Shown here piece by piece: positions 32,716 to 40,391 of a stretch of DNA of 64,000 bases. This DNA comes from Aeromicrobium chenweiae (GTDB taxonomy: Bacteria; Actinomycetota; Actinomycetes; Propionibacteriales; Nocardioidaceae), in contig NZ_CP026952.1 in NCBI RefSeq assembly GCF_003065605.1, forward strand, positions 1,488,001-1,552,000, given 5' to 3'. Position 1 is the stretch's first letter, and every line of letters starts with the position of its first letter. Position numbers and translations under genes: made by a program. The notes beneath the pieces were generated by a model, which saw only the letters and a list, made by a program, of their open reading frames with translations, did not search any database and was not told the origin of the DNA.

Positions 32716-34170
32716 GTGAGAAGAGCCAAGATCGTCTGCACCCTGGGTCCTGCTGTCGGCAACGCCTTCAAGATCCTCAAGCTGGCCGAGGCCGGGATGG
32801 ACGTCGCGCGGCTGAACATGAGCCACGGCGACCAGTCCGACCACGCGCAGAACTTCGCCTGGGTGCGGGAGGCTGCCGAGACCACGGGCAAGGCGATCGC
32901 GATCCTGGCCGACCTGCAGGGTCCCAAGATCCGTCTGGGCCGGTTCGCCGACGGACCGGTGCAGCTTGAGGTGGGCTCGACCTTCACCATCACGACCGAC
33001 GACATCCTGGGCGACGTGTCGCGCTGCTCCACGACGTACAAGGGCCTGCCGGGCGACGTGAAGCCGGGCGACGAGATCCTCATCGACGACGGCCGCATGC
33101 GCCTGCGCGCCACCGAGGTCACCGCGACCGACGTGACCTGCCAGGTCGAGACCGCCGGACCGGTCAGCAACAACAAGGGCATCAACCTGCCCGGCGTCAT
33201 GGTCAGCGTCCCGGCGATGAGCGAGAAGGACATCGCCGACCTGCGGTTCGCGCTGCGGCTCGGTGTCGACTTCATCGCGCTGTCGTTCGTGCGCTCGGCC
33301 GACGACTACGAGGACGTCCGCAAGATCATGGTCGAGGAGGGCATCCACCGCCCGGTGATCGCCAAGATCGAGAAGCCCCAGGCGGTCGAGAACCTCGACG
33401 GCATCATGGACGCGTTCGACGGCGTGATGGTCGCCCGCGGCGATCTCGGCGTCGAGCTGCCGCTCGAGGACGTCCCGGTCGTGCAGAAGCTCATCGTGGA
33501 GAAGGCCCGCCGCAACGCCAAGCCGGTCATCGTCGCGACCCAGATGCTCGAGTCGATGATCTCCGCGCCGCGCCCGACGCGCGCCGAGGCGTCCGACGTC
33601 GCCAACGCCGTCCTCGACGGTGCCGACGCGGTCATGCTGTCCGGCGAGACGAGCGTGGGGGAGTACCCCATCCACACCGTGCACACGATGGCCCGCATCA
33701 TCGAGTCGACCGAGGACCACGGCCTGCCGCGCATGGCCGCCTTCACCTGGCGCGCCCGGACCAAGAGCGGGATCATCTGCCGGGCCGCGTCCGACGTCGC
33801 CGAGGCCGTCGACGCCCGGTACGTCGTGGCGTTCACGACCACCGGCGACTCCGCCCGCCGCATGACCCGCTACCGCTCGCGCGTCCCGGTCATCGCGTTC
33901 ACGCCCGACCCGCTCGTGCGCCGTCAGCTCGCGATGAGCTGGGGCATCGAGACGTTCACGGTCCCCGAGGTCAAGCACACCGACGACATGGTCCTGCAGG
34001 TCGACAAGGCGCTGCTGGAGATCGAGCGCTGCAGCGAGGGCCAGCAGGTCGTCATCGTGGCCGGTGCGCCTCCGGGAATCCCCGGCTCGACCAACGCCCT
34101 GCGCATCCACAACATGGGCGACGCGATCAACGGGGTCACCCCGGCGTACGCCGAGCGCACAGGCTCGTGA
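32716..34170 (+). CDS. pyk: Pyruvate kinase
   Basis: 484-residue glycolytic enzyme making pyruvate and ATP from PEP and ADP. AKIVCTLGPAVGN at the start, MDVARLNMSHGD, ADLQGPKIRLGRF, the active-site helix VIAKIEKPQAVENLDGI with its Lys, VMVARGDLGVELP, and VATQMLESMI...PTRAEASDVANAVLDGADAVMLSGET are all diagnostic. The C-terminal effector domain ends with VVIVAGAPPGIPGSTN. The GTG at 32716 is supported by both homology and the leaderless -10. Confidence 0.98.
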   Translation: MRRAKIVCTLGPAVGNAFKILKLAEAGMDVARLNMSHGDQSDHAQNFAWVREAAETTGKAIAILADLQGPKIRLGRFADGPVQLEVGSTFTITTDDILGDVSRCSTTYKGLPGDVKPGDEILIDDGRMRLRATEVTATDVTCQVETAGPVSNNKGINLPGVMVSVPAMSEKDIADLRFALRLGVDFIALSFVRSADDYEDVRKIMVEEGIHRPVIAKIEKPQAVENLDGIMDAFDGVMVARGDLGVELPLEDVPVVQKLIVEKARRNAKPVIVATQMLESMISAPRPTRAEASDVANAVLDGADAVMLSGETSVGEYPIHTVHTMARIIESTEDHGLPRMAAFTWRARTKSGIICRAASDVAEAVDARYVVAFTTTGDSARRMTRYRSRVPVIAFTPDPLVRRQLAMSWGIETFTVPEVKHTDDMVLQVDKALLEIERCSEGQQVVIVAGAPPGIPGSTNALRIHNMGDAINGVTPAYAERTGS

Positions 34171-34177
34171 GCCGTGC

Positions 34178-34198
34178 GGGGACCTGCACCAGGTCCCC
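34178..34198. terminator. Terminator between pyk and tRNA-Leu
   Basis: GGGGACCT and AGGTCCCC form a perfect 8-bp stem with a GCACC loop, placed between the pyk stop and the 3' end of the convergent tRNA. It can serve both. Confidence 0.65.
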
Positions 34199-34199
34199 G

Positions 34200-34282
34200 T
34201 GCCGAGTGCGGGACTCGAACCCGCACGCCCTTTCGGACAACGGTTTTTGAGACCGTCGCGTCTACCATTCCGCCAACTCGGC
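34200..34282 (-). tRNA. tRNA-Leu, anticodon CAA
   Basis: 83-nt class II tRNA read on the minus strand. Acceptor GCCGAGT pairs with ACTCGGC, followed by discriminator A. The anticodon stem ACGGT/ACCGT encloses the loop CTCAAAA, giving anticodon CAA for the codon TTG. A variable arm TTGTCCGAAAGGGC and a T-loop GGTTCGAGTCC are present. CCA is not encoded. No integrase or duplicated tRNA end is nearby, so it does not look like an occupied attachment site. Confidence 0.96.
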
Positions 34283-34300
34283 ATGCCTCCGAGGAGGCCG

Positions 34301-34308
34301 TATAACCT
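34301..34308 (+). promoter_or_regulatory. -10 of leaderless ANTAR-regulator promoter
   Basis: TAACCT (34303-34308, within TATAACCT) ends 6 nt before the GTG at 34315. The same AT-rich patch read on the minus strand may help drive the tRNA gene. Confidence 0.5.
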
Positions 34309-34314
34309 TCTCAT

Positions 34315-34938
34315 GTGACCGCCATGCCACCCTCATCGGGATCGTCCCATTCACCGCGTGTCGTGATCGCGGAGGACGAGGCGCTGATCCGCCTCGACCT
34401 CGCCGAGATGCTGGCCGAGGAGGGGTACGACGTCGTCGGCCAGGCCGGTGACGGCGAGGCCGCGGTCGAGCTCGTGATGCGGCACCGCCCCGACCTGGTC
34501 GTGATGGACGTCAAGATGCCCAAGCTCGACGGGATCGCGGCCGCGGCACAGATCGCCCAGGCCCGCATCGCCCCGGTCGTGATGCTGACCGCCTTCAGCC
34601 AGCGCGAGCTGGTGGAGCGGGCGCGTGAGGCCGGCGCGATGGCGTACCTGGTCAAGCCGTTCACGCAGTCCGACCTGGTGCCGGCGATCGAGATGGCGCG
34701 CAGCCGGTTCGCCGAGATCGTCCAGCTCGAGCACGAGGTCGGTGACCTCACTGACCAGCTGGCCACCCGCAAGGCCGTGGAGCGGGCCAAGGGGCTGCTG
34801 CAGGAGGCCCTGGACATCAGCGAGCCGGAGGCGTTCCGCTGGATCCAGCGCACGGCGATGGACCTGCGGCTGACGATGCTGCAGGTCGCGCAGGGCGTCA
34901 TCGAGCACGGTCCGGCCCTGGGCGAGTCCGCTCGTTGA
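34315..34938 (+). CDS. pdtaR: ANTAR-domain response regulator, PdtaR type
   Basis: 207 residues. The receiver domain has the acidic pocket Glu20-Asp21-Glu22, phospho-acceptor Asp65 in VVMDVKMPKLDG, Thr in VVMLTAFSQ and Lys114 in LVKPF. After a coiled linker (RFAEIVQLEHEVGDLTDQL) comes the ANTAR RNA-binding domain, with RKAVERAKGLLQEAL and EPEAFRWIQRTAMD. Such regulators bind paired hairpins in transcript leaders and prevent termination. No histidine kinase lies in this window; in mycobacteria PdtaS is encoded elsewhere. A possible client transcript nearby was not recognised. Confidence 0.93.
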   Translation: MTAMPPSSGSSHSPRVVIAEDEALIRLDLAEMLAEEGYDVVGQAGDGEAAVELVMRHRPDLVVMDVKMPKLDGIAAAAQIAQARIAPVVMLTAFSQRELVERAREAGAMAYLVKPFTQSDLVPAIEMARSRFAEIVQLEHEVGDLTDQLATRKAVERAKGLLQEALDISEPEAFRWIQRTAMDLRLTMLQVAQGVIEHGPALGESAR

Positions 34939-35005
34939 CGACGCCCTTTCACGCTGAGCGGGGTCGGGTTACAAAACGGTGACTTAACCAAGCAGGAACT
35001 CAACC

Positions 35006-35037
35006 TTGACCCAAAGGACCACGAACAAGACTAGGTT
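35006..35037 (+). promoter_or_regulatory. Candidate livK promoter
   Basis: TTGACC (35006-35011) and TAGGTT (35032-35037) are present with a long 20-nt spacer, so the -35 assignment is uncertain. Upstream at 34968-34983 GTTAC-N6-GTGAC resembles half of a GlnR-type site. Confidence 0.35.
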
Positions 35038-35097
35038 CTGTCGTACGAGTACGCACCCTGGCGCGGGCCACGGGCTTTCTACACATCCGGAGGATTG

Positions 35098-36390
35098 ATG
35101 AAACGCAGTACCACAACGATTCGCTTGGCTGCAGTTGCAGTCACCAGCGCGCTCGTTCTCGCTGCCTGTGGCGGCAGCGACAGCGACGGTGGCGGCGACA
35201 AGAAGACCGAGTCCGCTCCCGCCAAGAACAAGGGCGACGGCACGCTGACCATCGGCCAGCTGCTCCCGCAGACCGGCAGCCTCGCGTACCTCGGCCCGCC
35301 GGAGTTCGCCGGCGTCGACCTCGCCATCAAGGACATCAACGCCGCCGGTGGCGTCAACGGCAAGGACGTCGTGGGCGTCAAGGCCGACTCGGGCGACACC
35401 GACTCGGGCATCGCCCCGGCCGAGACCGACAAGCTGCTCAAGGCCAAGTCCGACGTCGTCATCGGCGCGGCTTCCTCGGGCGTGTCGTTCACCGTGATCG
35501 ACAAGATCATGTCGGCCGGCGTCGTCCAGTTCTCGCCCGCCAACACGTCGACCGACTTCGACGAGGGCGACTACGGCAAGCCCGACCTGTACTTCCGCAC
35601 CGCTCCGTCGGACATCCTGCAGGGTGCCGTGCTGGCCAACCTCCTCATCGAGGACGGCAAGCAGAACGTCGCGATCCTGGCCCGTCAGGACGCGTACGGC
35701 GAGACGCTGAGCAAGGAGGTCTCCAAGAACCTCAAGGACGCCGGTTCGACCGTCGCCGCCAGCGTGCTCTACAGCGAGAAGACCGGTCCGGGCGACAGCC
35801 AGATCACCGAGATCGCGAACGCCAAGGCCGACGCCGTCCTCCTCATCGCGTTCGAGGAGACCACGACGATCATCCCGAAGCTCATCCAGGCCGGCGCGGG
35901 CCCGCAGGACGTCTCGACGTACTTCGTCGACGGCAACACGGCCAACTACGGCAAGGGTGACGCGGCTTCGCTGCCCGACGGCACGCTCAAGGGCACCAAG
36001 GGCACCATCCCCGGCGCCGAGGCCAAGTCCGAGTTCCGCGACCGTCTCGCGACGGTCAACGACAACCTGAAGGACTACGCGTACTCCGCCGAGTCCTACG
36101 ACGCCACCGTCGTGTCGGCTCTCGCGGCCATCGTCGCGGGCGACGACTCCGGCGAGGCCATCGCCAAGGAGATCCCGGGCGTCACCAAGGGCGGCGAGAA
36201 GTGCGACTCGTTCGAGGCGTGCGCCAAGCTGCTCAAGGACGATCCGAAGGCCGACATCGACTACGACGGTGTCTCCGGTCCGATCGAGCTCGGCGAGACG
36301 GGCAGCCCCACGGCCGCCTCGATCGGCATCTACGAGTACAACGGCAAGAACAAGATCAGCCCCATCAAGTACATCGCGGGCACGATCTGA
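35098..36390 (+). CDS. livK: Branched-chain amino acid ABC transporter, binding lipoprotein
   Basis: 430-residue type I periplasmic-binding-fold protein. The signal peptide ends in the lipobox LAAC with Cys24 as lipidation site, followed by a Gly/Ser/Asp linker. The mature domain begins LTIGQLLPQTGSLAYLGPPEFAGVDLAIKDIN, typical of Leu/Ile/Val or amide-binding receptors. GGAGG at 35089-35093 is 4 nt before the ATG at 35098; a TTG at 35095 is less likely. The membrane and ATPase genes lie on the opposite strand about 1.3 kb downstream, with another gene between. The ligand is inferred from the liv neighbours. Confidence 0.93.
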   Translation: MKRSTTTIRLAAVAVTSALVLAACGGSDSDGGGDKKTESAPAKNKGDGTLTIGQLLPQTGSLAYLGPPEFAGVDLAIKDINAAGGVNGKDVVGVKADSGDTDSGIAPAETDKLLKAKSDVVIGAASSGVSFTVIDKIMSAGVVQFSPANTSTDFDEGDYGKPDLYFRTAPSDILQGAVLANLLIEDGKQNVAILARQDAYGETLSKEVSKNLKDAGSTVAASVLYSEKTGPGDSQITEIANAKADAVLLIAFEETTTIIPKLIQAGAGPQDVSTYFVDGNTANYGKGDAASLPDGTLKGTKGTIPGAEAKSEFRDRLATVNDNLKDYAYSAESYDATVVSALAAIVAGDDSGEAIAKEIPGVTKGGEKCDSFEACAKLLKDDPKADIDYDGVSGPIELGETGSPTAASIGIYEYNGKNKISPIKYIAGTI

Positions 36391-36426
36391 TCCACCCAGG
36401 ATGCTGACCCGGTCAGCGACCTGAGC

Positions 36427-36458
36427 AAGGGCCCCGGTGCTTCGGCACCGGGGCCCTT
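36427..36458 (+). terminator. livK terminator with UUCG tetraloop
   Basis: AAGGGCCCCGGTGC and its complement form a 14-bp perfect stem closed by TTCG, 36 nt after the livK stop. This is the clearest terminator in the window. Confidence 0.85.
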
Positions 36459-36468
36459 CGCCGTCCCC

Positions 36469-36573
36469 GGACGCCGAGGAGTCACGCACGGACGCCGAGG
36501 AGTCGCGTACGGACGCCGAGGAGTCACGTACGGACGCCGAGGAGTCGCGTACGGACGCCGGCGAGTCGCGCAC
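36469..36573 (+). repeat. Five tandem 21-bp units, left array
   Basis: Five head-to-tail 21-bp units (starts 36469, 36490, 36511, 36532, 36553), each of the form GGACGCCGAGGAGTCrCGyAC. The last unit has GGCGAG in place of GAGGAG. The core GAGTCACGTACGGAC is the exact reverse complement of the core in the array on the far side of the next gene. Because 21 is a multiple of 3, all frames stay open across it, but no plausible coding signal was seen. Confidence 0.95.
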
Positions 36574-36579
36574 GGAGCG

Positions 36580-37560
36580 GTGCCGTATGACCCCTGTGGA
36601 CAGCCGAGGGACAACTCCGGTGTTTCCGAGTTCGATGTCGTCATGGAGACCACGACTCTCATCAACGCCGGCGAACCGTTCCTCTACCGCGACCACACGA
36701 CGGTGGGGCTGTCCGCGACCGAGTTCCGGGCGGCGTTCGTCCACGGTGACGTCGTACGCCTGATCGACCGGGTGTACGTCGATGCGCGAGCGGAGGACTC
36801 ACGAGAGCTTCGTGTGGCTGCCGCGCGCCTGGTCGTCCCGGCTCATGCAGTGGTGTCCGACGAGACGGCGGCGTGGATCTGGGGCGTGGACGCTTACAAG
36901 CCGTCGGACCGCCATCGTTTCGTGCCGCAGTGGGTCGTCCCGCACGGTCGTGGCCGCACCCGGATCGAGGGCCTGGCCTGTCGGCAGGCGCTGATCGCGG
37001 ACGAGGACGTGCTGGAGGTCGGCGGGCTCGCAGTGACGCACCCGGTGCGGACCACCTCGGATCTCCTGCGCAAGCAGTGGCGCCCGTACGCGATGGCGTC
37101 GGCGGACGCCATGGCTCACGCGGGCCTGGTACGACCCATGGACGTGCGCGCCTACGTGGCGCGCCTCAAGGGGTACCGGGGCATCCGTCAGGCTCGCGTG
37201 CTCGCCCAGCTGATCGAGCCGAAGTCCGCGAGCCCGGGGGAGTCCTGGACCCGGCTCCGGCTCGTCGATGCCGGCTTCCCGCGCCCCGTCGCGCAGGTGG
37301 AGGTCGAGGACGCGGCCGGGCTGCAGCGTTTCCTCGACCTCGCGTACGTGCGTCGGCGCATCGCCGTCGAGTATGACGGCCGCGAGTTCCACACCGCCGA
37401 TCCGGACGACGTCCATGACGAGGAGCGCCGACGTCTGCTGGTGGCCGTCGGCTACCGGTTCGTCGTCACGCGCTACGAGCGCGTGTTCGGCACCGATCCC
37501 GCGTTCGAGAACGAGGTCGGCGAGCTGCTGGGAATGACGCCCATCGCACGCTGGTGGTGA
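36580..37560 (+). CDS. AbiEi-like N-domain plus Vsr/DUF559-like nuclease-fold protein
   Basis: 326 residues from the GTG at 36580, or 305 from the ATG at 36643, which is more natural for the family. The N-terminal part (LSATEFRAAFVHGDVVRLIDRVYVD, then AVVSDETAAWIWGVD) resembles the winged-helix domain of AbiEi-type antitoxins. The C-terminal part reads GESWTRLRLVDAGFPRP, FLDLAY, then AVEYDGREFH. These supply Glu, Asp and Glu-x-Asp in the order of the Vsr-like PD-(D/E)XK fold of DUF559 proteins. No AbiEii toxin partner is adjacent. Such orphan genes are common in actinobacteria and uncharacterised. It sits between mirrored repeat arrays and divides livK from livFGMH. Confidence 0.75.
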   Translation: MPYDPCGQPRDNSGVSEFDVVMETTTLINAGEPFLYRDHTTVGLSATEFRAAFVHGDVVRLIDRVYVDARAEDSRELRVAAARLVVPAHAVVSDETAAWIWGVDAYKPSDRHRFVPQWVVPHGRGRTRIEGLACRQALIADEDVLEVGGLAVTHPVRTTSDLLRKQWRPYAMASADAMAHAGLVRPMDVRAYVARLKGYRGIRQARVLAQLIEPKSASPGESWTRLRLVDAGFPRPVAQVEVEDAAGLQRFLDLAYVRRRIAVEYDGREFHTADPDDVHDEERRRLLVAVGYRFVVTRYERVFGTDPAFENEVGELLGMTPIARWW

Positions 37561-37592
37561 CGCCCGCGCGGTGCGAGATCCACGACGTCACC

Positions 37593-37676
37593 GTCCGTAC
37601 GTGACTCGTGGGCATCCGTACGTGACTCGTCACCGTCCGTACGTGACTCGTGGGCGTCCGTGCGCGACGCCCCCGC
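37593..37676 (-). repeat. 21-bp tandem units, right array, inverted to the left array
   Basis: Three 21-bp units start at 37593, 37614 and 37635, each with TCCGTACGTGACTCGT followed by GGGC or CACC. A fourth, decayed unit begins at 37656. On the minus strand the core is GAGTCACGTACGGAC, the same as in the left array, so the pair forms long inverted repeats around the gene 36580-37560. Confidence 0.93.
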
Positions 37677-37685
37677 AAGCGGGGG
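37670..37685 (-). terminator. livF-side terminator
   Basis: CCCCCGC and GCGGGGG arms almost meet (GCAAGC loop), 16 nt past the livF stop on the minus strand, overlapping the decayed fourth repeat unit. It may also stop the convergent nuclease-fold gene. Confidence 0.55.
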
Positions 37686-37700
37686 GACCCCCAGTCGGCG

Positions 37701-38483
37701 TCAGTCGGCGGTCTGGCCCAGGGTGCCGAGGTAGAGCTCGATGACCTTGGGGTCGTTGGCCAGCGAGCGTCCCGTGCCCGAGTACGCGTTGGTGCCGTGG
37801 TCGAGGACGTAGGCGCGGTCGCAGATCTGCAGGCAGCGGCGCGCGTTCTGCTCCACCATCACGACCGAGACGCCGGCCTTGTTGATGTTGCGCGTCTGCA
37901 CGAAGACCTCGTCCTGCAGGACGGGGGACAGGCCCGCGGACGGCTCGTCGAGCAGCAGGACCGACGGGTCCATCATCAGAGCGCGACCCATCGCCACCAT
38001 CTGGCGCTCGCCACCGGACAGCTGTCCCGCGCGCTGCTTGCGTCGCTCGCCGAGGCGCGGGAACAGGTCGGTCACGAAGCCGAACCGCTCGGGGAACCGC
38101 TTCGGGTCCTGGTAGCAGCCCATCTCGAGGTTCTCCTCGATCGTCAGGCTCGGGAACACGTTGTTCGTCTGCGGGACGAACCCGATGCCCTTGGTGACGA
38201 GCTGGTCGGCGCGCTGGTTGGTGATGTCGTCGCCCTTGAGCGTGACCGACCCCTCGTGGACCTTGACCAGGCCGAACAGCGCCTTCAGCAGCGTCGACTT
38301 GCCGGCGCCGTTGGGCCCGATGATGCCCACGAGCTCGCCGGGCTGGCAGTACAGGTCGGCGCCGTTGAGGATGTTGACCCCCGGCAGGTAGCCGGCGATG
38401 AGGTTGTCGGCCCGCAGGACCGCGCCGTCCGCGTTGGCGAGGTGCTTGTCGCGCTCGGACGTGGTGGTGGGGGAGTCGGTCAT
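37701..38483 (-). CDS. livF: Branched-chain amino acid ABC transporter ATPase LivF
   Basis: 260-residue ATPase. Walker A GPNGAGKST, the LivF-type VPQTNNVFPSLTIEENLEMG Q-loop region, signature LSGGERQMVAMGRALM and Walker B LLLDEPSAGLSP are intact. VVMVEQNARRCLQICDRAYVLDHG carries the Gln-Asn in place of the H-loop His-Asp, a common LivF feature. It is the last gene of livH-M-G-F and overlaps livG by ATGA. Confidence 0.95.
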   Translation of the reverse strand: MTDSPTTTSERDKHLANADGAVLRADNLIAGYLPGVNILNGADLYCQPGELVGIIGPNGAGKSTLLKALFGLVKVHEGSVTLKGDDITNQRADQLVTKGIGFVPQTNNVFPSLTIEENLEMGCYQDPKRFPERFGFVTDLFPRLGERRKQRAGQLSGGERQMVAMGRALMMDPSVLLLDEPSAGLSPVLQDEVFVQTRNINKAGVSVVMVEQNARRCLQICDRAYVLDHGTNAYSGTGRSLANDPKVIELYLGTLGQTAD

Positions 38484-39397
38484 GACGGGTTCTCCTCGGC
38501 TTCGGCCCTGAGCTCGGCCTCGGCCTCCTGGTCGAGCTCCGAGACGTCGATCTCGGTGATGTCGGTGTCGTGGTGGGCGCCCAGGTAGGCGTCGATGACT
38601 CGCTGGTCGGCCATGACCGACTGAGGCGTGCCCTCGGCCACGATCTGCCCCTGCGCCATGACGATGACCCAGTCGGAGATGTCGCGGACCATGTCCATGT
38701 CGTGCTCGACGAACAGGACGGTGCGTCCCTCGTCGCGCAGCGACTTCACGTGTCCCAGGAGGGACTGCTTGAGCGCGGGGTTCACGCCGGCCATGGGCTC
38801 GTCGAGCATGATCAGCTCGGGGTCGACCATCAACGCGCGCGCCATCTCCAGCAGCTTGCGCTGGCCGCCGGACAGGGAGCCGGCGAAGTCCTCACGCTTG
38901 GCATCGAGCTTGAAGCGCTCGAGCAGCGCGTCGGCGCGTCGGGTGTTCTCGTTCTCCTGCGCCCGCCAGAGGCCCTTGAACGCGGCGGAGAGGAACTTCT
39001 CGCCCCGCTGACCGGTGGCACCGAGAAGCATGTTCTCGATGACCGTGAGCTTCGCGAGCACCTTGGTGAGCTGGAACGTGCGCACCAAGCCAAGCCGCGC
39101 CACCTTGTACGCCGGGACCTTGCCGAGCTCGGTGCCGTTGAACGTCCACTGGCCGCTGTCGGGCTCGTCGAAGCCCGTCAGCAGGTTGAACAGGGTCGTC
39201 TTGCCGGCACCGTTGGGACCGATCAGGGCGGTGATGACACCGCGCTGGATCTCGATCTTCTCGACGTCGACGGCCTTGAGGCCGCCGAACGTCCGGGTGA
39301 TGTGGCTGCCCGAGATGATCGGGTCGGGCTTGGAGGCCCCGGGTTCGTTGGAGACACCTGCGAGCGATCCGCCGGTGCCACTGAGTTCAGCGGCCAT
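38480..39397 (-). CDS. livG: Branched-chain amino acid ABC transporter ATPase LivG
   Basis: 305 residues, with extra N- and C-terminal tails beyond the usual 255. Walker A GPNGAGKTT, FNLLTGFDEPDSG, signature LSGGQRKLLEMARALM, Walker B LIMLDEPMAGVNP and H-loop FVEHDMDMV are present, as are the LivG-specific helix about NMLLGA and the C-terminal YLGAH. An acidic tail of about 25 residues (DITEIDVSELDQEAEAEL) ends the chain. It overlaps livM by 11 nt and livF by 4. Confidence 0.95.
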   Translation of the reverse strand: MAAELSGTGGSLAGVSNEPGASKPDPIISGSHITRTFGGLKAVDVEKIEIQRGVITALIGPNGAGKTTLFNLLTGFDEPDSGQWTFNGTELGKVPAYKVARLGLVRTFQLTKVLAKLTVIENMLLGATGQRGEKFLSAAFKGLWRAQENENTRRADALLERFKLDAKREDFAGSLSGGQRKLLEMARALMVDPELIMLDEPMAGVNPALKQSLLGHVKSLRDEGRTVLFVEHDMDMVRDISDWVIVMAQGQIVAEGTPQSVMADQRVIDAYLGAHHDTDITEIDVSELDQEAEAELRAEAEENPS

Positions 39398-40382
39398 CGA
39401 TTGCGATCTCCCTTCGATCGCCGAAGATCCCCTGGGGTCGGAAGATCATCAGCAGCATGAGGCCCAGTCCAAGAAGGATGAGGCGGATGAGGCTGGCCTG
39501 GTCAGGCTCCATGATCCAGCTGGGGATCACGGGGTCCGGGCCCTTGGTCGCCTCGCTGAAGAACGCGCCGATGCCGGCGATGAGGAACCAGAAGAGCATC
39601 GAGCCGACGACCGGGCCGAGCACGCGTGCGGCGCCACCGATGAGCAGGGCGGCGTACGCATAGAACGTGAAGGTGGTGTTGAAGTCCGTCGGGACGGCCG
39701 AACCCTGCTTCAGGATGTGGAAGATGCCGGCGATGCCGCCGAACACGCCGCCGAGGACGAGCGCCTGCATCTTGTACGCGAAGACGTTCTTGCCGAGCGA
39801 GCGCACGGCGTCCTCGTCCTCACGGATCGACTTGAGGACACGACCCCACGGGCTGCGCATGAGCGCCCACACGATGAGGCAGGCGATCGCCACGAGCGTC
39901 CAGCCGACGGTGATCGACCAGAGGTCGTTGCGGCTGAACGACACGACGCCGAGCTTGATGCCGTCGCCGTACGGGTTGAGGTCCTGGTAGGGCTTGACGA
40001 AGCCGGTGAGGCCGTTGGACCCGCCGAACGTGCCCTTGAACTCGACCGCGCCGAAGATGAGGCGCAGGATCTCCGACGTCGCGATCGTCGCGATCGCGAG
40101 GTAGTCGGCCCGCAGCCGCAACGTGGGGACGCCGAGGATCAGGGCGAGGACGACTGCGGCGAGCAGGCCGACCAGGATGCCCACCAGGAACGGCAGGTCC
40201 CAGGTGACCACGGTGACGGCGAGGCCGAACGCCGCGATGGACATGAAGCCGGCCTGGCCGAAGTTGAGCAGTCCGGTGTAGCCGAAGTGGACGTTGAGCC
40301 CGATCGCGGCGAGCGCGAAGACGATGGCCTGGGGCCCGAAGGCCTGCGAGAAGGCCGCATCGATGATGGTTCCGAAATCCAT
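39387..40382 (-). CDS. livM: Branched-chain amino acid ABC transporter permease LivM
   Basis: 331-residue permease of the LivHM family with about nine helices. The conserved block ALAAIGLNVHFGYTGLLNFGQAGFMSIAAFG is complete, and the cytoplasmic loop SPWGRVLKSIREDEDAVRSLGKNVFAYK is the ATPase-contact (EAA-like) region. It ends RLILLGLGLMLLMIFRPQGIFGDRRE, typical of LivM. Nine bases separate it from livH. Confidence 0.95.
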   Translation of the reverse strand: MDFGTIIDAAFSQAFGPQAIVFALAAIGLNVHFGYTGLLNFGQAGFMSIAAFGLAVTVVTWDLPFLVGILVGLLAAVVLALILGVPTLRLRADYLAIATIATSEILRLIFGAVEFKGTFGGSNGLTGFVKPYQDLNPYGDGIKLGVVSFSRNDLWSITVGWTLVAIACLIVWALMRSPWGRVLKSIREDEDAVRSLGKNVFAYKMQALVLGGVFGGIAGIFHILKQGSAVPTDFNTTFTFYAYAALLIGGAARVLGPVVGSMLFWFLIAGIGAFFSEATKGPDPVIPSWIMEPDQASLIRLILLGLGLMLLMIFRPQGIFGDRREIAIDGR

Positions 40383-40391
40383 GAGGGGGCC

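Noticed and set aside
34200..34282. tRNA-Leu as an integration site for the nuclease-fold cassette 2 kb away.
   Set aside because: No duplicated tRNA end, integrase or junction was found; pdtaR and livK between them look native.
36330..36763. Repetitive peptides read from the left array (DAEESRT on plus, RPYATPR on minus).
   Set aside because: A 21-bp unit keeps any frame open. There is no ribosome site or start in place, and the arrays are better explained as DNA repeats.
36580..37560. Type IV toxin-antitoxin pair (AbiEi/AbiEii).
   Set aside because: Only the AbiEi-like N-domain is seen; no nucleotidyltransferase toxin gene is adjacent, so a TA system cannot be claimed.
36469..37676. Possible CRISPR array.
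   Set aside because: Units abut directly with no unique spacers, and no cas genes are present.
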